In this document: piece by piece, positions 16,943 to 25,179 of the stretch
Layout: every line of letters begins with the position of its first letter
How positions within the stretch are numbered: position 1 is the first letter of the stretch
NCBI GenBank assembly: GCA_038131365.1
Contig: JAYPPH010000003.1
Coordinates: 558,001-622,000 of the forward strand
Source of the DNA: Marisalimonas marina
GTDB lineage: Bacteria; Pseudomonadota; Alphaproteobacteria; Puniceispirillales; Marisalimonadaceae
Direction of reading: 5' to 3'
Length of the DNA stretch: 64,000 nt
Translations under genes and position numbers: made by a program
The notes under the pieces: model-generated
Database searches by the model: none
Told to the model about the DNA's origin: nothing
Seen by the model: only the letters and a program-made list of their open reading frames with translations

Positions 16943-19027
16943 TTAATTTAAAGTAATAAGGCCATCCACTGCTACTAGACCTTCTTGACCTTCCTTAATT
17001 ATCATTGGGTTTATTTCAGCTTCTTTGATTTCTTTAACGTTAGCTAATTGAGAAATCTTAACAATAGTTTCAGCCAACAATTTTATATCTGCTTTAGGTA
17101 ACCCTCTAAAACCCTTTATTCTAATTAGAGATTTGACTTCCTCAATCATTTCCATCGCATCCTCATATTCAACTGGTGCCATTCTTACAGATTTATCATT
17201 ATAAACTTCAGACATTATACCACCTGAACCAACTATAACAATTGGACCTACTAATTCATCAACTCTATAGCCTAGAATTATTTCTGCTAAACCTTTTTCC
17301 ATTTTTTGCATTAGAAACTGCTTTTCATTATCTTCGATTTTAAGTTTATCACTAAGACTAGACAATTTTTTATAGCTAGAAATCAAACCATCTATTGAGT
17401 TAATATTTAATTCAACTCCACCTATTTCAGTTTTATGAAGAAACTTATCTGATAATATTTTTATTGCTATGGGAAAACCTAAAATAGATGAAAAGTGTTT
17501 AGCTTGTTCTTCATTTGTAAAAATTTCGTGTTGTACAGTATTAATGCCAATTTCTTTAAAAATTTCTAAAGAATTTTTCTCTGATAAATTTTTAGTTGAG
17601 TATCTTTTCAATTTATTCGAAATGTCTTTAAGATTATTATTCTTTTTAAACAAACATTTCGGTGCTTTAGTATTTAAATACGCTTTAATACCCTCTGAAC
17701 ATGACTCAGGTGTTCTAAAGCAGGCTATATTATGATCATGCAGTAATGCTAGAGCTTCTGGTGCATCAGGAGCAATGTACACAGCCAGTGGTTTTCTAGA
17801 TTGACCAAATTTAATGAGTGGTTCTACAGCTTGATCCGGCCTAAATTTAGCTGAGGAACCAATAACCATGACTACCAAATCACAATTTTCATCATCCATA
17901 AAACATTGAATAGCTTGACTTACTATCTCAGGTTTTGTTCCAGCAATAGTTAAATCAACTATCTTATTTTTATTGAAGGGAATATTATGTTGTTTCATTA
18001 AATTTGATATTGAAAGACCAGGTTCAATAATCTCAATATCTTCATCTGGTAAATTTTCTACAACCATAGCCCCTCCACCACCAGTGGTAGTAACTATCCC
18101 AACTTTTTTTGTTTCAGCTTTTTTCTTATTTCTAAATAAATTAGGAATTTCAATTAATGTTTCAAAAATTTCTACCCTTGCAATACCATGAAATTTTAAA
18201 AATGCATTAAAAGCATCATCATTTCCTGCAATCGCTCCCGTATGAGATTTAGCTAATTCTTTACCTAATTCAGACTTACCAAGTTTGTAACAGATAATTT
18301 GTTTGCCAGCTGCATGAGCCATTCTAGACATCTCTAGTACTTCATTACTATTTCTTAATGTTTCTAAAAATAATATTATAGTTTCGGTGTTTGGATCATT
18401 AACTAACATTTTACCAATTTCACCAACTGAAAGATCAGATTCATTTCCAACAGAAATTAACTTTGAAAAACCAATGCCTCTAGAATGACCATGAGCTAAT
18501 AAAGCACCTATAAGACTCCCACTTTGAGAAATTACACTGAGCCCCCCTTTTTTTAAATTTTGGAGTTCAAGCATTGCATTTGCTGTCAAAATAACATCAT
18601 CTGAAATATTTATAAGACCAATACTATTTGGTCCTAATATTCTTAAATTCCCTTTTTTTGCTATTTTAAAAATATGTTTTTCGAATTGGTTACCATCAGA
18701 GCCACTTTCACTGAATCCTCCAGATAAAATTGTAGCGCATCTAACTTTTATTGAAATGGCATCTTCGAGAGTATTGATAATTTTATTACCCTCAACGGCT
18801 ACAAAAATGTGGTCAACTTGTTCAGGAATAGACGTTAAATTTGGGTAACATCTAAGACCAAAAATTTCTTCCCTGTTTGGATTTACAGGATATATATTTC
18901 CTTTATATCCGTGCGATACTAAAAATCTTTGTACCCTTGATCCAGTCTTTTTAGGATCAGCAGATGCCCCTATTATAGCAACTGATTTTGGATTTAAAAA
19001 AGATTGGGATAAAGACACATCTATCAT
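16943..19027 (-). CDS. NDP-forming acetate--CoA ligase/acyl-CoA synthetase family
   Basis: Start taken as ATG 19027 (MIDVSLSQSF), 11 bp after the stop of the acyl-CoA dehydrogenase; the longer frame begins with TTG inside that gene. The roughly 694-residue protein has the CoA-binding Rossmann domain (SVAIIGASADPKKTGSRV), succinyl-CoA-ligase-like domains with the phosphohistidine loop SHTGAIAGND, and a C-terminal ATP-grasp domain (GIMSEVYNDKSVRMAP, EAEINPMII). The fused arrangement matches ADP-forming acyl-CoA synthetases. It would convert an organic acid plus CoA and ATP to the CoA ester, or run in reverse. With the upstream dehydrogenase it forms a two-gene acyl-CoA unit. Confidence 0.85.
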   Translation of the reverse strand: MIDVSLSQSFLNPKSVAIIGASADPKKTGSRVQRFLVSHGYKGNIYPVNPNREEIFGLRCYPNLTSIPEQVDHIFVAVEGNKIINTLEDAISIKVRCATILSGGFSESGSDGNQFEKHIFKIAKKGNLRILGPNSIGLINISDDVILTANAMLELQNLKKGGLSVISQSGSLIGALLAHGHSRGIGFSKLISVGNESDLSVGEIGKMLVNDPNTETIILFLETLRNSNEVLEMSRMAHAAGKQIICYKLGKSELGKELAKSHTGAIAGNDDAFNAFLKFHGIARVEIFETLIEIPNLFRNKKKAETKKVGIVTTTGGGGAMVVENLPDEDIEIIEPGLSISNLMKQHNIPFNKNKIVDLTIAGTKPEIVSQAIQCFMDDENCDLVVMVIGSSAKFRPDQAVEPLIKFGQSRKPLAVYIAPDAPEALALLHDHNIACFRTPESCSEGIKAYLNTKAPKCLFKKNNNLKDISNKLKRYSTKNLSEKNSLEIFKEIGINTVQHEIFTNEEQAKHFSSILGFPIAIKILSDKFLHKTEIGGVELNINSIDGLISSYKKLSSLSDKLKIEDNEKQFLMQKMEKGLAEIILGYRVDELVGPIVIVGSGGIMSEVYNDKSVRMAPVEYEDAMEMIEEVKSLIRIKGFRGLPKADIKLLAETIVKISQLANVKEIKEAEINPMIIKEGQEGLVAVDGLITLN

Positions 19028-19037
19028 AATTAAAAGA

Positions 19038-20189
19038 TCATTTATTTGGCCTCTGAGAAAATCTCCTTTCAAAGATATCTTCAGCTATTCTATTTTTCAT
19101 CATTTCAGTGGATCCGCCTGCAATTTGCCAACCTCTTGATTTTCTAAAGCAATACTCAACAAGAGATTCTTCGGAATAACCCATTCCGCCCATAACTTGC
19201 ATCGCTTCATTACAAATATAAAATCCAGCCTCATTACAAAAGGCTTTTGCAATCGAAGTTTCATGTGATGATGGGAAACCTTTATCAGCTGTCATTGCGG
19301 CTCTGTATAATAAGAGCCTACCAGCATCTATTTTTATTTTCATTTCTGAAAATTTCCACTGTATTCCCTGAAACTCGCATAATTTTTTTCCAAACTGCTC
19401 ACGCGTTAAAGCATGTTCTCTTGCAATGTTAAAAGCGTATTCTCCTAGAGCTAGGGATCTTGCTGTATTTCCGATTCTTTCTGCATTAAAGCCAGTAATT
19501 TGTTTTTTAAACCCTCCTGGACCTAACAATACATTTTCTTTAGGAACAAACACATTATCAAAATATAATGCACACCACTCTTCACCATTAGTATATTTGG
19601 AAGGTTTACCCTTTGAAAAACCCTCCATTGATGTATCCATTAAAACAGAGCCGATACCATCTAATCCTTCATGATATCTTACATAAACTAAGAAAATATC
19701 TGCATCAGGAGAATTACTAGTGAAAATTTTACTTCCAGTAACTCTAAAACCATCTCCGTCTTTTACTGCTCTAGTCTTAAGATCAGTTACTGCAGAGCCT
19801 GCATTAGGTTCCGTCATTCCTAAACCAATAACAAACTCTCCTCTTAATAATTTTCTTAAATATTTTTCTTTTTGAAAATTAGATGCGTATTCAGCAAAAG
19901 TTCTTAAAGGACCGAAGCTTCCTGATTGAACAACATCTGCACTTCTCGGGCATACTAAGGCAACTTGCTCTATTGCCAGAACAGCATCCATAAGAGATCC
20001 ACCCTGACCACCATCTTTTTCAGGAAGCGTAATACCCATTAAACCATTTTGAGCAAAAAGTTTAGCAACATCCCTTGGAAAGTTTGGATCATGAGCTCTT
20101 TCCAGAGAGCCATTTTTTAAATTGTTTTCAGCAAGATTCCTAACTGAGTTTTGAAATACTCTATGCTCTTCTGATAAATTAAAATCCAT
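19038..20189 (-). CDS. Acyl-CoA dehydrogenase
   Basis: 383 residues, ATG start, standard length. FAD-binding and signature segments: GLGMTEPNAGSAVTDLKTRA, the GFRVTGSKIFTSN strand, EYAFNIAREHALTREQFGKKL, MQVMGGMGYSEESLVEYCFRKSRG and the end QIAGGSTEMMKNRIAEDI. FAD-dependent alpha,beta-dehydrogenation of an acyl-CoA with electrons passed to ETF. The gene precedes the CoA ligase on the same strand, so the pair probably activates and oxidises the same acid. The TPP riboswitch and thiM are divergent to it. Confidence 0.9.
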   Translation of the reverse strand: MDFNLSEEHRVFQNSVRNLAENNLKNGSLERAHDPNFPRDVAKLFAQNGLMGITLPEKDGGQGGSLMDAVLAIEQVALVCPRSADVVQSGSFGPLRTFAEYASNFQKEKYLRKLLRGEFVIGLGMTEPNAGSAVTDLKTRAVKDGDGFRVTGSKIFTSNSPDADIFLVYVRYHEGLDGIGSVLMDTSMEGFSKGKPSKYTNGEEWCALYFDNVFVPKENVLLGPGGFKKQITGFNAERIGNTARSLALGEYAFNIAREHALTREQFGKKLCEFQGIQWKFSEMKIKIDAGRLLLYRAAMTADKGFPSSHETSIAKAFCNEAGFYICNEAMQVMGGMGYSEESLVEYCFRKSRGWQIAGGSTEMMKNRIAEDIFERRFSQRPNK

Positions 20190-20244
20190 TTTTTTCCTTT
20201 AAATAAAAATTTTTATAATTTGTATATTTATGATAGTTTAATAC

Positions 20245-20321
20245 AGCCAGGGGTGCAAAAGTTTTGCTGAGAAATATACCCTTAAAACCTGATCTGGTTA
20301 AAGCCAGCGTAGGGAGTTGCT
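20245..20321 (+). promoter_or_regulatory. TPP riboswitch (THI element)
   Basis: All conserved TPP aptamer blocks occur in order: AGGGGTGC (20249-20256), GCTGAGA, ACCCTT, ACCTGATCTGGTTAAAGCCAG, and GCGTAGGGA (20307-20315). AGC at 20245-20247 can close P1 with GCT at 20319-20321. It lies about 100 bp ahead of thiM and should lower thiM-thiE expression when thiamine pyrophosphate is plentiful. Confidence 0.95.
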
Positions 20322-20423
20322 AATTTTTTAAACTTAAGCATAACTTTGTAGCCTTAGCTTATTTAAAATTTTAAACATTCCCTTTAAATTATAAACTTAA
20401 GTTTTTTTATAGAGGAAATTTAT
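20322..20423 (+). promoter_or_regulatory. Candidate riboswitch expression platform
   Basis: AAACTTAAG occurs at 20330-20338 and again at 20393-20401, where it runs into seven T. The first copy can pair with CTTAAGTTT at 20396-20404, giving a nine-pair stem followed by T residues, a terminator-like form. A competing stem TAAGC (20335-20339) with GCTTA (20357-20361) would break it. The thiM ribosome site (AGAGGAA) follows directly. Terminator versus translational control cannot be decided by eye. Confidence 0.45.
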
Positions 20424-21242
20424 ATGTCAAATCAACTATCCCAAAACGCATCAGAACTCTTAACTGATATAAGGAAAAAAGGTCCACTCGTATGGAATTT
20501 TTCAAATTTTGTTTCTATGGATATTGCTGCTAATGCCTTGCTTTCAATCGGAGCATCGCCTGCAATGGCACACGCAAAAGAGGAAGCAAATGATTTTACT
20601 CAAATTTGTAAAGCAATAAATGGTGCCCTAACAATTAATATTGGAACCTTTGATCCTTATTGGCAAGAATGCGCATTGGAAGCAGCTAAACTTGCGAATG
20701 AAAATAATGTTCCTTGGGTTTTAGATCCTGTTGGTGCTGGAGCTAGTGGGTTTAGAAATAAAAATGTTGAAGAACTGTTGGCATTAAAACCTACTATACT
20801 TAGAGGAAATGGATCAGAAATCATGGCTGTTGCAGGTATTGCAGGTGGTGGAAAAGGTGTAGATTCTACTTCAACATCAAACGATGCATTAGATGCTGCA
20901 AAATCAATAGCCAATCAAAATAAAATTATAGTCGCCGTAACGGGTGAGATTGATTATGTGACTGATGGTACAAACACATATGCAATATCAGGTGGACATG
21001 AAATGATGACTAAAGTAACAGCTACCGGTTGTGCATTATCATGTCTAATTGGTGCTGCTATAGCTGTAGGAAAGGATAAACTTCTATCTACCGCAGCAAT
21101 TATAGGAATATATGGACTTGCAGGAAAAATAGCCAGTGATGAGGCAAAAGGACCAGGTAGTTTACGGGTTCATTTATTAGACAATTTAGCTAACTTAACA
21201 TCAGATCAGGTTTCAGAGAATGTAAATATAGAAAATGTCTAA
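20424..21242 (+). CDS. thiM: Hydroxyethylthiazole kinase
   Basis: 272 residues, ATG start with GAGGAA. ThiM features: NFSNFVSMDIAANALLSIGASPAMAHA, NIGTFDPYW, the GAGASGFRNK loop, LRGNGSEIMAVAG, and VTATGCALSCLIGA with the anion-hole Gly/Cys. It phosphorylates 4-methyl-5-(2-hydroxyethyl)thiazole for joining to HMP-PP. Under direct TPP riboswitch control and overlapping thiE by eight bases. A thiazole salvage role is well supported by family and context. Confidence 0.95.
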   Translation: MSNQLSQNASELLTDIRKKGPLVWNFSNFVSMDIAANALLSIGASPAMAHAKEEANDFTQICKAINGALTINIGTFDPYWQECALEAAKLANENNVPWVLDPVGAGASGFRNKNVEELLALKPTILRGNGSEIMAVAGIAGGGKGVDSTSTSNDALDAAKSIANQNKIIVAVTGEIDYVTDGTNTYAISGGHEMMTKVTATGCALSCLIGAAIAVGKDKLLSTAAIIGIYGLAGKIASDEAKGPGSLRVHLLDNLANLTSDQVSENVNIENV

Positions 21243-21891
21243 TTACCAAACTTATTTTATTGCTGGTCCAGAAAATATACTTCCTAACCATTTATTAGGA
21301 AGTGAAAGTAATGAAGAAGCGCTAATTAGAATTGTTAGAGAATTAGCTAATCACGGACTTAGTGTTTTCCAACTAAGAGCAAAAACTATTTCAGAAGACA
21401 AACAAATTGATATCCTCAGGGATTTAAAAAAAGCTCTGAAAAATACTCATACTCAAATTTGTATTAACGATAGTGTTAGTATAGCATCCAAAGCTGGTGA
21501 GTTCATTGATATTTTGCATTTAGGACAGTCTGATATGCAGCCAGAAAAGGCCAAAACATATATTAATGAAAATATTAAAATAGGTCTTTCAATCACAAAA
21601 GAAAGTCAAATCAATAGCATTCCTGATTGTGTAGATTATATTGGTGTAGGGCCAATTTATAAAACAAACTCAAAAGATGATGCTGATAAACCAATAGGCG
21701 AAATAGTACTTCAACAAATCATACAAAAAGTAAATATCCCTGTTGTCGCAATTGGAGGAATTAATTTACAAAATGTAAATAATCTAATGAGATTAGGTGT
21801 AGCAGGCATCGCAGTTATTTCAAATATACTTAATAATCAAAAACCACTGGATAACTTCCTATTGTTGAAAGAAAAAATAGAAAAGGACTGA
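21235..21891 (+). CDS. thiE: Thiamine-phosphate synthase
   Basis: 218 residues, starting inside the thiM 3' end. TIM-barrel ThiE motifs are present: VFQLRAKTISE, INDSVSIASKAG, DILHLGQSDM, DYIGVGPIYKTNSKDDADKP and VVAIGGINLQN. It condenses thiazole phosphate with HMP pyrophosphate to thiamine monophosphate. No thiD, thiC or thiG is beside it, so precursors must come from elsewhere in the genome or from uptake. Confidence 0.93.
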   Translation: MSNYQTYFIAGPENILPNHLLGSESNEEALIRIVRELANHGLSVFQLRAKTISEDKQIDILRDLKKALKNTHTQICINDSVSIASKAGEFIDILHLGQSDMQPEKAKTYINENIKIGLSITKESQINSIPDCVDYIGVGPIYKTNSKDDADKPIGEIVLQQIIQKVNIPVVAIGGINLQNVNNLMRLGVAGIAVISNILNNQKPLDNFLLLKEKIEKD

Positions 21892-21894
21892 AGA

Positions 21895-22737
21895 TTGAAT
21901 ATTTTAATAACTGGTGGAACAAGCGGGCTTGGTTTCTATACTGCTTTAAAATTAGCAGAAGACCATAGTAATAAAATTTTACTTATTGGTAGCAATAGTT
22001 CAAAAGGGGTTAAAGCTGCAAAAAAAATAGTATCAATCACTAAAAATAATAATATTAGTTATTTAGAAGCAGACCTTTCATCAATTAGGCAAATTTCATT
22101 ACTAGCAAAAAACTTAATGTCTGAAAAATTTGATATTTTAATTAATAATGCTGGCGCTCTCTATTTTAAACGAGTTGAGAGCATTGATAAAATTGAAAAA
22201 ACATTTGCACTTAATCATCTATCATACTTTGCTTTGACTAATTTATTATTAAAAAATAAAAACATTAAAGCTGGTGGAAGGATAATAAATGTAGCTAGTG
22301 GAGCACACAAAGGAATAGACATAGACTTTGAAGATTTAGAAGCACAAAAAAATTACAATGGATGGTTTGTTTATAAAAAATCTAAACTTTGTAACATTTT
22401 ATTTACTAGAAAGTTGAGTGAGCTTACGTCTAATAAAAACATTACAGTCAATTGTCTTCATCCAGGATTTGTTAAAACAGAATTTGGCAAAAATAATAGT
22501 GGTGTTTTAGGTTTAATCATTAAGTTATTAATGAATTTATTTGCCATAAAATTGGAAGATGGCGCCAAAACAATTCTATATTTAGCTAAAAGTAAAGACG
22601 TTAAAGATGTCTCTGGTAAATATTTTTATAAGAGTAAAATTTTAGAACCATCATCATACGCACGAAATCAAGATTCTGCTGATTTGTTATGGGATGAAAG
22701 TATAAAAATTTTACGAAATAAAGGTTTGACACTTTAG
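21895..22737 (+). CDS. SDR-family oxidoreductase (retinol dehydrogenase-like)
   Basis: 280 residues, TTG start at 21895 with AAAGGA upstream, three bases after the thiE stop. TGGTSGLG at 6-13 is the cofactor loop, INNAG at 84-88, catalytic Ser135 (NVASGAHKG), Tyr160 and Lys164 (VYKKSK). The C-terminal layout resembles the retinol dehydrogenase/WWOX-like SDR group, usually NADP-dependent. It may be transcribed with thiME through the riboswitch, but no thiamine role is known for the family. Confidence 0.8.
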   Translation: MNILITGGTSGLGFYTALKLAEDHSNKILLIGSNSSKGVKAAKKIVSITKNNNISYLEADLSSIRQISLLAKNLMSEKFDILINNAGALYFKRVESIDKIEKTFALNHLSYFALTNLLLKNKNIKAGGRIINVASGAHKGIDIDFEDLEAQKNYNGWFVYKKSKLCNILFTRKLSELTSNKNITVNCLHPGFVKTEFGKNNSGVLGLIIKLLMNLFAIKLEDGAKTILYLAKSKDVKDVSGKYFYKSKILEPSSYARNQDSADLLWDESIKILRNKGLTL

Positions 22738-22761
22738 ACAAAGTACTTCACATGTTAACTT

Positions 22762-23997
22762 ATGAAAGAATATAATAGCTCTCTTATATCTCCCGTTCTA
22801 ATAGCTGGTTGTTTAATAATAATTGTAACTTTTGGAATTAGGGGGAGCTTCGGCGTTTTCCAAATACCTATTGAGAACGAGTTTCAATGGCTGAGAGTTG
22901 AGTTTTCTTTAGCAATAGCGATTCAAAACTTAGGCTGGGGCATAGGTGCTCCTATATTTGGTGCCCTTGGCGAAAAATTCGGTGATAAGAAAATGATCAT
23001 AGTAGGTGCTTTATGCTATGTATCTGGATTAGTCGTTTCTACCTTTGCCCAAAGCCCACTTACTCATCAGTTTTTAGAATTACTAATAGGGTTTGGAATT
23101 GCCGGAACGGGAATGGGAATGATACTTGCTGTTGTTGGTAGAGCCTCAAGTGAGAAGAATAGATCAATGGCTCTAGGAATTGTAACAGCTGCCGGATCAG
23201 TAGGCCAAATGGTTGGAGCTCCTTTGGCTCAAATTCTTGTTGATTTATATGGATGGAAGCAAGTTTTCATTATTTTTGCTCTTAGTATAATTATAGTAAT
23301 GTTTGCAGTTCCTTTACTTAAAGAAACTAAAATTTCTACTAAAAAGGAAATAGAGGTAAGTTTAAAAAAGGTTCTTGGCAATGCCTTCAAAGATCCAAAT
23401 TTCTCTATGATTTTCCTAGGATTTTTTGCGTGTGGATATCAACTTGCATTTGTATCAGCACACTTCCCAGCTTTAGTAACTGAAATGTGCAGTACAATTA
23501 GTCCTTCTAGTCTTTTACATTATATAGGTATATCGACAACTTCTAGTTTAGGGGCATTAGCAATAGCAATAATTGGTTTCAGCAATATTTTTGGGACAAT
23601 TTATGCTGGGTGGCTGGGACAAAGATTTCCAAAAAAATATTTATTAGCAATTGTTTATACTCTTAGAACTTTGATAGGCCTTATATTTATTATATTACCA
23701 ATTACGCCTACTTCTGTTGTGTTATTTTCATTTTTTATGGGATCATTGTGGCTAGCCACAGTCCCTCTTACAAGTGGATTAATTGCTCACATATATGGAC
23801 TTAGATATATGGGAACACTATATGGTCTAGTTTTTCTATCTCATCAATTAGGAAGCTTTCTTGGTGTATGGATGGGTGGCAAACTTTATGATGCTACAGG
23901 TGATTACACACTTGTTTGGTGGATCGGCGTAGGAGTGTCTGCCTTTTCAGCATTAATTCACTTACCTATAAAAGAAAAAAATCTGCAAACTGCATAA
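22762..23997 (+). CDS. MFS transporter
   Basis: 411 residues with about twelve hydrophobic helices. The MFS signature between helices 2 and 3 is GALGEKFGDKKMII; helix 4-5 has RSMALGIVTAAGSVGQMVGAPLAQ. The C-half repeat has GWLGQRFPKKYLL. It looks like a monocarboxylate/oxalate-formate-antiporter type (OFA/MCP) permease. It follows the SDR by 24 bp on the same strand, so it could share the TPP-controlled transcript and carry a thiamine precursor; equally it may be unrelated. Substrate unknown. Confidence 0.85.
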   Translation: MKEYNSSLISPVLIAGCLIIIVTFGIRGSFGVFQIPIENEFQWLRVEFSLAIAIQNLGWGIGAPIFGALGEKFGDKKMIIVGALCYVSGLVVSTFAQSPLTHQFLELLIGFGIAGTGMGMILAVVGRASSEKNRSMALGIVTAAGSVGQMVGAPLAQILVDLYGWKQVFIIFALSIIIVMFAVPLLKETKISTKKEIEVSLKKVLGNAFKDPNFSMIFLGFFACGYQLAFVSAHFPALVTEMCSTISPSSLLHYIGISTTSSLGALAIAIIGFSNIFGTIYAGWLGQRFPKKYLLAIVYTLRTLIGLIFIILPITPTSVVLFSFFMGSLWLATVPLTSGLIAHIYGLRYMGTLYGLVFLSHQLGSFLGVWMGGKLYDATGDYTLVWWIGVGVSAFSALIHLPIKEKNLQTA

Positions 23998-24015
23998 ACC
24001 CAATTAACCCTTGCC

Positions 24016-24033
24016 ACAATGCGAACACATTGT
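24016..24033. promoter_or_regulatory. Palindrome ACAATG-n6-CATTGT
   Basis: Perfect six-base inverted repeat with a six-base spacer just after the MFS stop. No T-tract follows, so a terminator is less likely than a protein site. It belongs to a small cluster of palindromic elements ahead of the DUF1127 gene. Confidence 0.35.
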
Positions 24034-24071
24034 TTCCTATTAGGGAATAATTATATTACATTTTTATTTAA

Positions 24072-24090
24072 TGTTTCCATTTTGGAAACA
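24072..24090. promoter_or_regulatory. Palindrome TGTTTCCA-TTT-TGGAAACA upstream of DUF1127 gene
   Basis: Perfect eight-base inverted repeat with a three-base spacer, 92 bp ahead of the DUF1127 start. The half-site TGTTTCC also appears at 24031-24037. Without a following T-run it is better read as an operator for a dimeric regulator than as a terminator. The regulator is unknown. Confidence 0.45.
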
Positions 24091-24182
24091 ATGAAATTCC
24101 ATTTACCCCTATTCTCTTTTTAATTCTTAAGGCGTATATCATTAACAACGAAGGAATAATCCTTCTTAAAACTTAGAAAGAA

Positions 24183-24449
24183 ATGATGAAGAAAATGGAA
24201 AATACTTTTTTAGCAAGATTTAATGAATTTGTTACCTCAGCTTTTAACAAGATTGCCGTATCAAAAACAAGAGAAGCTCTATTGAGTTTAGATGACAGAA
24301 CATTAGCTGATATTGGATATACAAGACAGCAAGTATTAAATGGTGACTTCTTCAACAAGACAGATGTTGTAGATTTCCCTGCAGGAAACTTAGGTTTAGA
24401 AAAGTCAGTTAAGCAAGACAATAAGATTGAAGATAAGGTAGCTGCATAA
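24183..24449 (+). CDS. DUF1127 (YjiS-like) small protein
   Basis: 88 residues. The DUF1127 core, an Arg-rich amphipathic helix-turn with TREALLSLDDRTLADIGYTR (about 29-48), is plain. An alternative start is Met5 (24195). DUF1127 proteins are small, basic and stress-induced in alphaproteobacteria; in Rhodobacter sphaeroides the DUF1127 protein CcaF1 is an RNA-binding factor encoded just ahead of the CcsR small RNAs. The same order is seen here: two CCUCC-loop hairpins and a terminator follow. Compared with minimal DUF1127 proteins (about 50-70 residues) this one has an N-terminal and an acidic C-terminal extension. Confidence 0.9.
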   Translation: MMKKMENTFLARFNEFVTSAFNKIAVSKTREALLSLDDRTLADIGYTRQQVLNGDFFNKTDVVDFPAGNLGLEKSVKQDNKIEDKVAA

Positions 24450-24461
24450 ATAATTTTAAAA

Positions 24462-24597
24462 GATTAGTATTCGTACCTCCTCCCATGAATATTAATTGAA
24501 GATGGCATAAGAATAAGCTCATATTCCTCCCCCAAGGTAGCTATTATGTCATCTAAAAGACAAGGACGAAGGACCCCCATCCTTCGTCCTTTTTTTC
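24462..24597 (+). ncRNA. Cuckoo-type (CcsR-like) small RNA downstream of DUF1127 gene
   Basis: Two hairpins carry C-rich anti-Shine-Dalgarno loops. Hairpin 1: TATTCGT (24468-24474) pairs with ATGAATA (24485-24491), presenting ACCTCCTCCC. Hairpin 2: AATAAGCT (24512-24519) pairs with AGCTATT (24539-24545) with one bulge; its loop holds CCTCCCCC (24526-24533). A 12-bp GC-rich terminator follows. The CCUCCUCCC loop motif and position right after a DUF1127 gene match the alphaproteobacterial cuckoo/CcsR family, which is processed from the mRNA of the DUF1127 gene and linked to oxidative stress and C1 metabolism in Rhodobacter. Assignment rests on motif, structure and context by eye. Confidence 0.75.
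24562..24597 (+). terminator. Rho-independent terminator
   Basis: AAGGACGAAGGA (24562-24573) pairs perfectly with TCCTTCGTCCTT (24580-24591) around a CCCCCA loop, followed by a run of T. It is the strongest terminator in the window and closes the DUF1127/small-RNA unit. Confidence 0.95.
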
Positions 24598-24651
24598 GTT
24601 TGATTATCAATTATCTATCACTAATATAAAGCTAATCTTTAGGAGAAAAAT

Positions 24652-25179
24652 ATGAATGAACAATCAAAACCTATAATACCAAGTGCATATAACGGCCCAA
24701 AACCTGAAGGTATTATTCCAGATATATTTATAAAAGATAGTTTTTCAAAAGATGACGATAGACTTTGGGTTCCTTTATCTCCTGGGCGATGGTCTAGACC
24801 ATTATGCTATAATATTAGTCAAGGTTATTGGGTTCATTTAACAAAAGTTATTGGAGGTGGATTTTTATCACGCCATAGACACCCTGCGCCTGTCCATGGT
24901 TTTGTTATTAAAGGGTCTTGGAGATATTTAGAACATGATTGGGTTGCAACTGAAGGTTCATACTTATTTGAACCTCCTGGAGAAATCCATACTTTAGTTG
25001 TTGACGATGATTGTGAAGAAATGATTACGTTATTTCATAACACTGGTGCATTAATTTATTGTGATGAAAATGGGAATACTATTGGCTCAACAGATGTTTT
25101 TGATAGGATTGAAGCCGCAAGAAAACATTTTATAAATGTTGGCTTAGGTTCAGATTATGTAAATCAATTCATCAGGTAG
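24652..25179 (+). CDS. 2,4'-dihydroxyacetophenone dioxygenase-like cupin protein
   Basis: 175 residues, ATG start with TAGGAGA. A single cupin with metal ligands in SRHRHPAPVHGFVIKGSW (two His plus a later His) and a second motif FEPPGEIHTLVVDD. This arrangement, with WVHLTKVIGGG before it, matches the DAD/ChrR-type cupin family, which includes Fe-dependent C-C cleaving dioxygenases and many uncharacterised members. No signal peptide. The 3' end overlaps the convergent TctA gene by eight bases. Aromatic-ketone cleavage cannot be claimed from sequence alone. Confidence 0.75.
   Translation: MNEQSKPIIPSAYNGPKPEGIIPDIFIKDSFSKDDDRLWVPLSPGRWSRPLCYNISQGYWVHLTKVIGGGFLSRHRHPAPVHGFVIKGSWRYLEHDWVATEGSYLFEPPGEIHTLVVDDDCEEMITLFHNTGALIYCDENGNTIGSTDVFDRIEAARKHFINVGLGSDYVNQFIR

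Noticed and set aside
24072..24090. The palindrome considered as the MFS transcription terminator
   Set aside because: Low GC in the outer stem and no T-run after it; an operator fits better.
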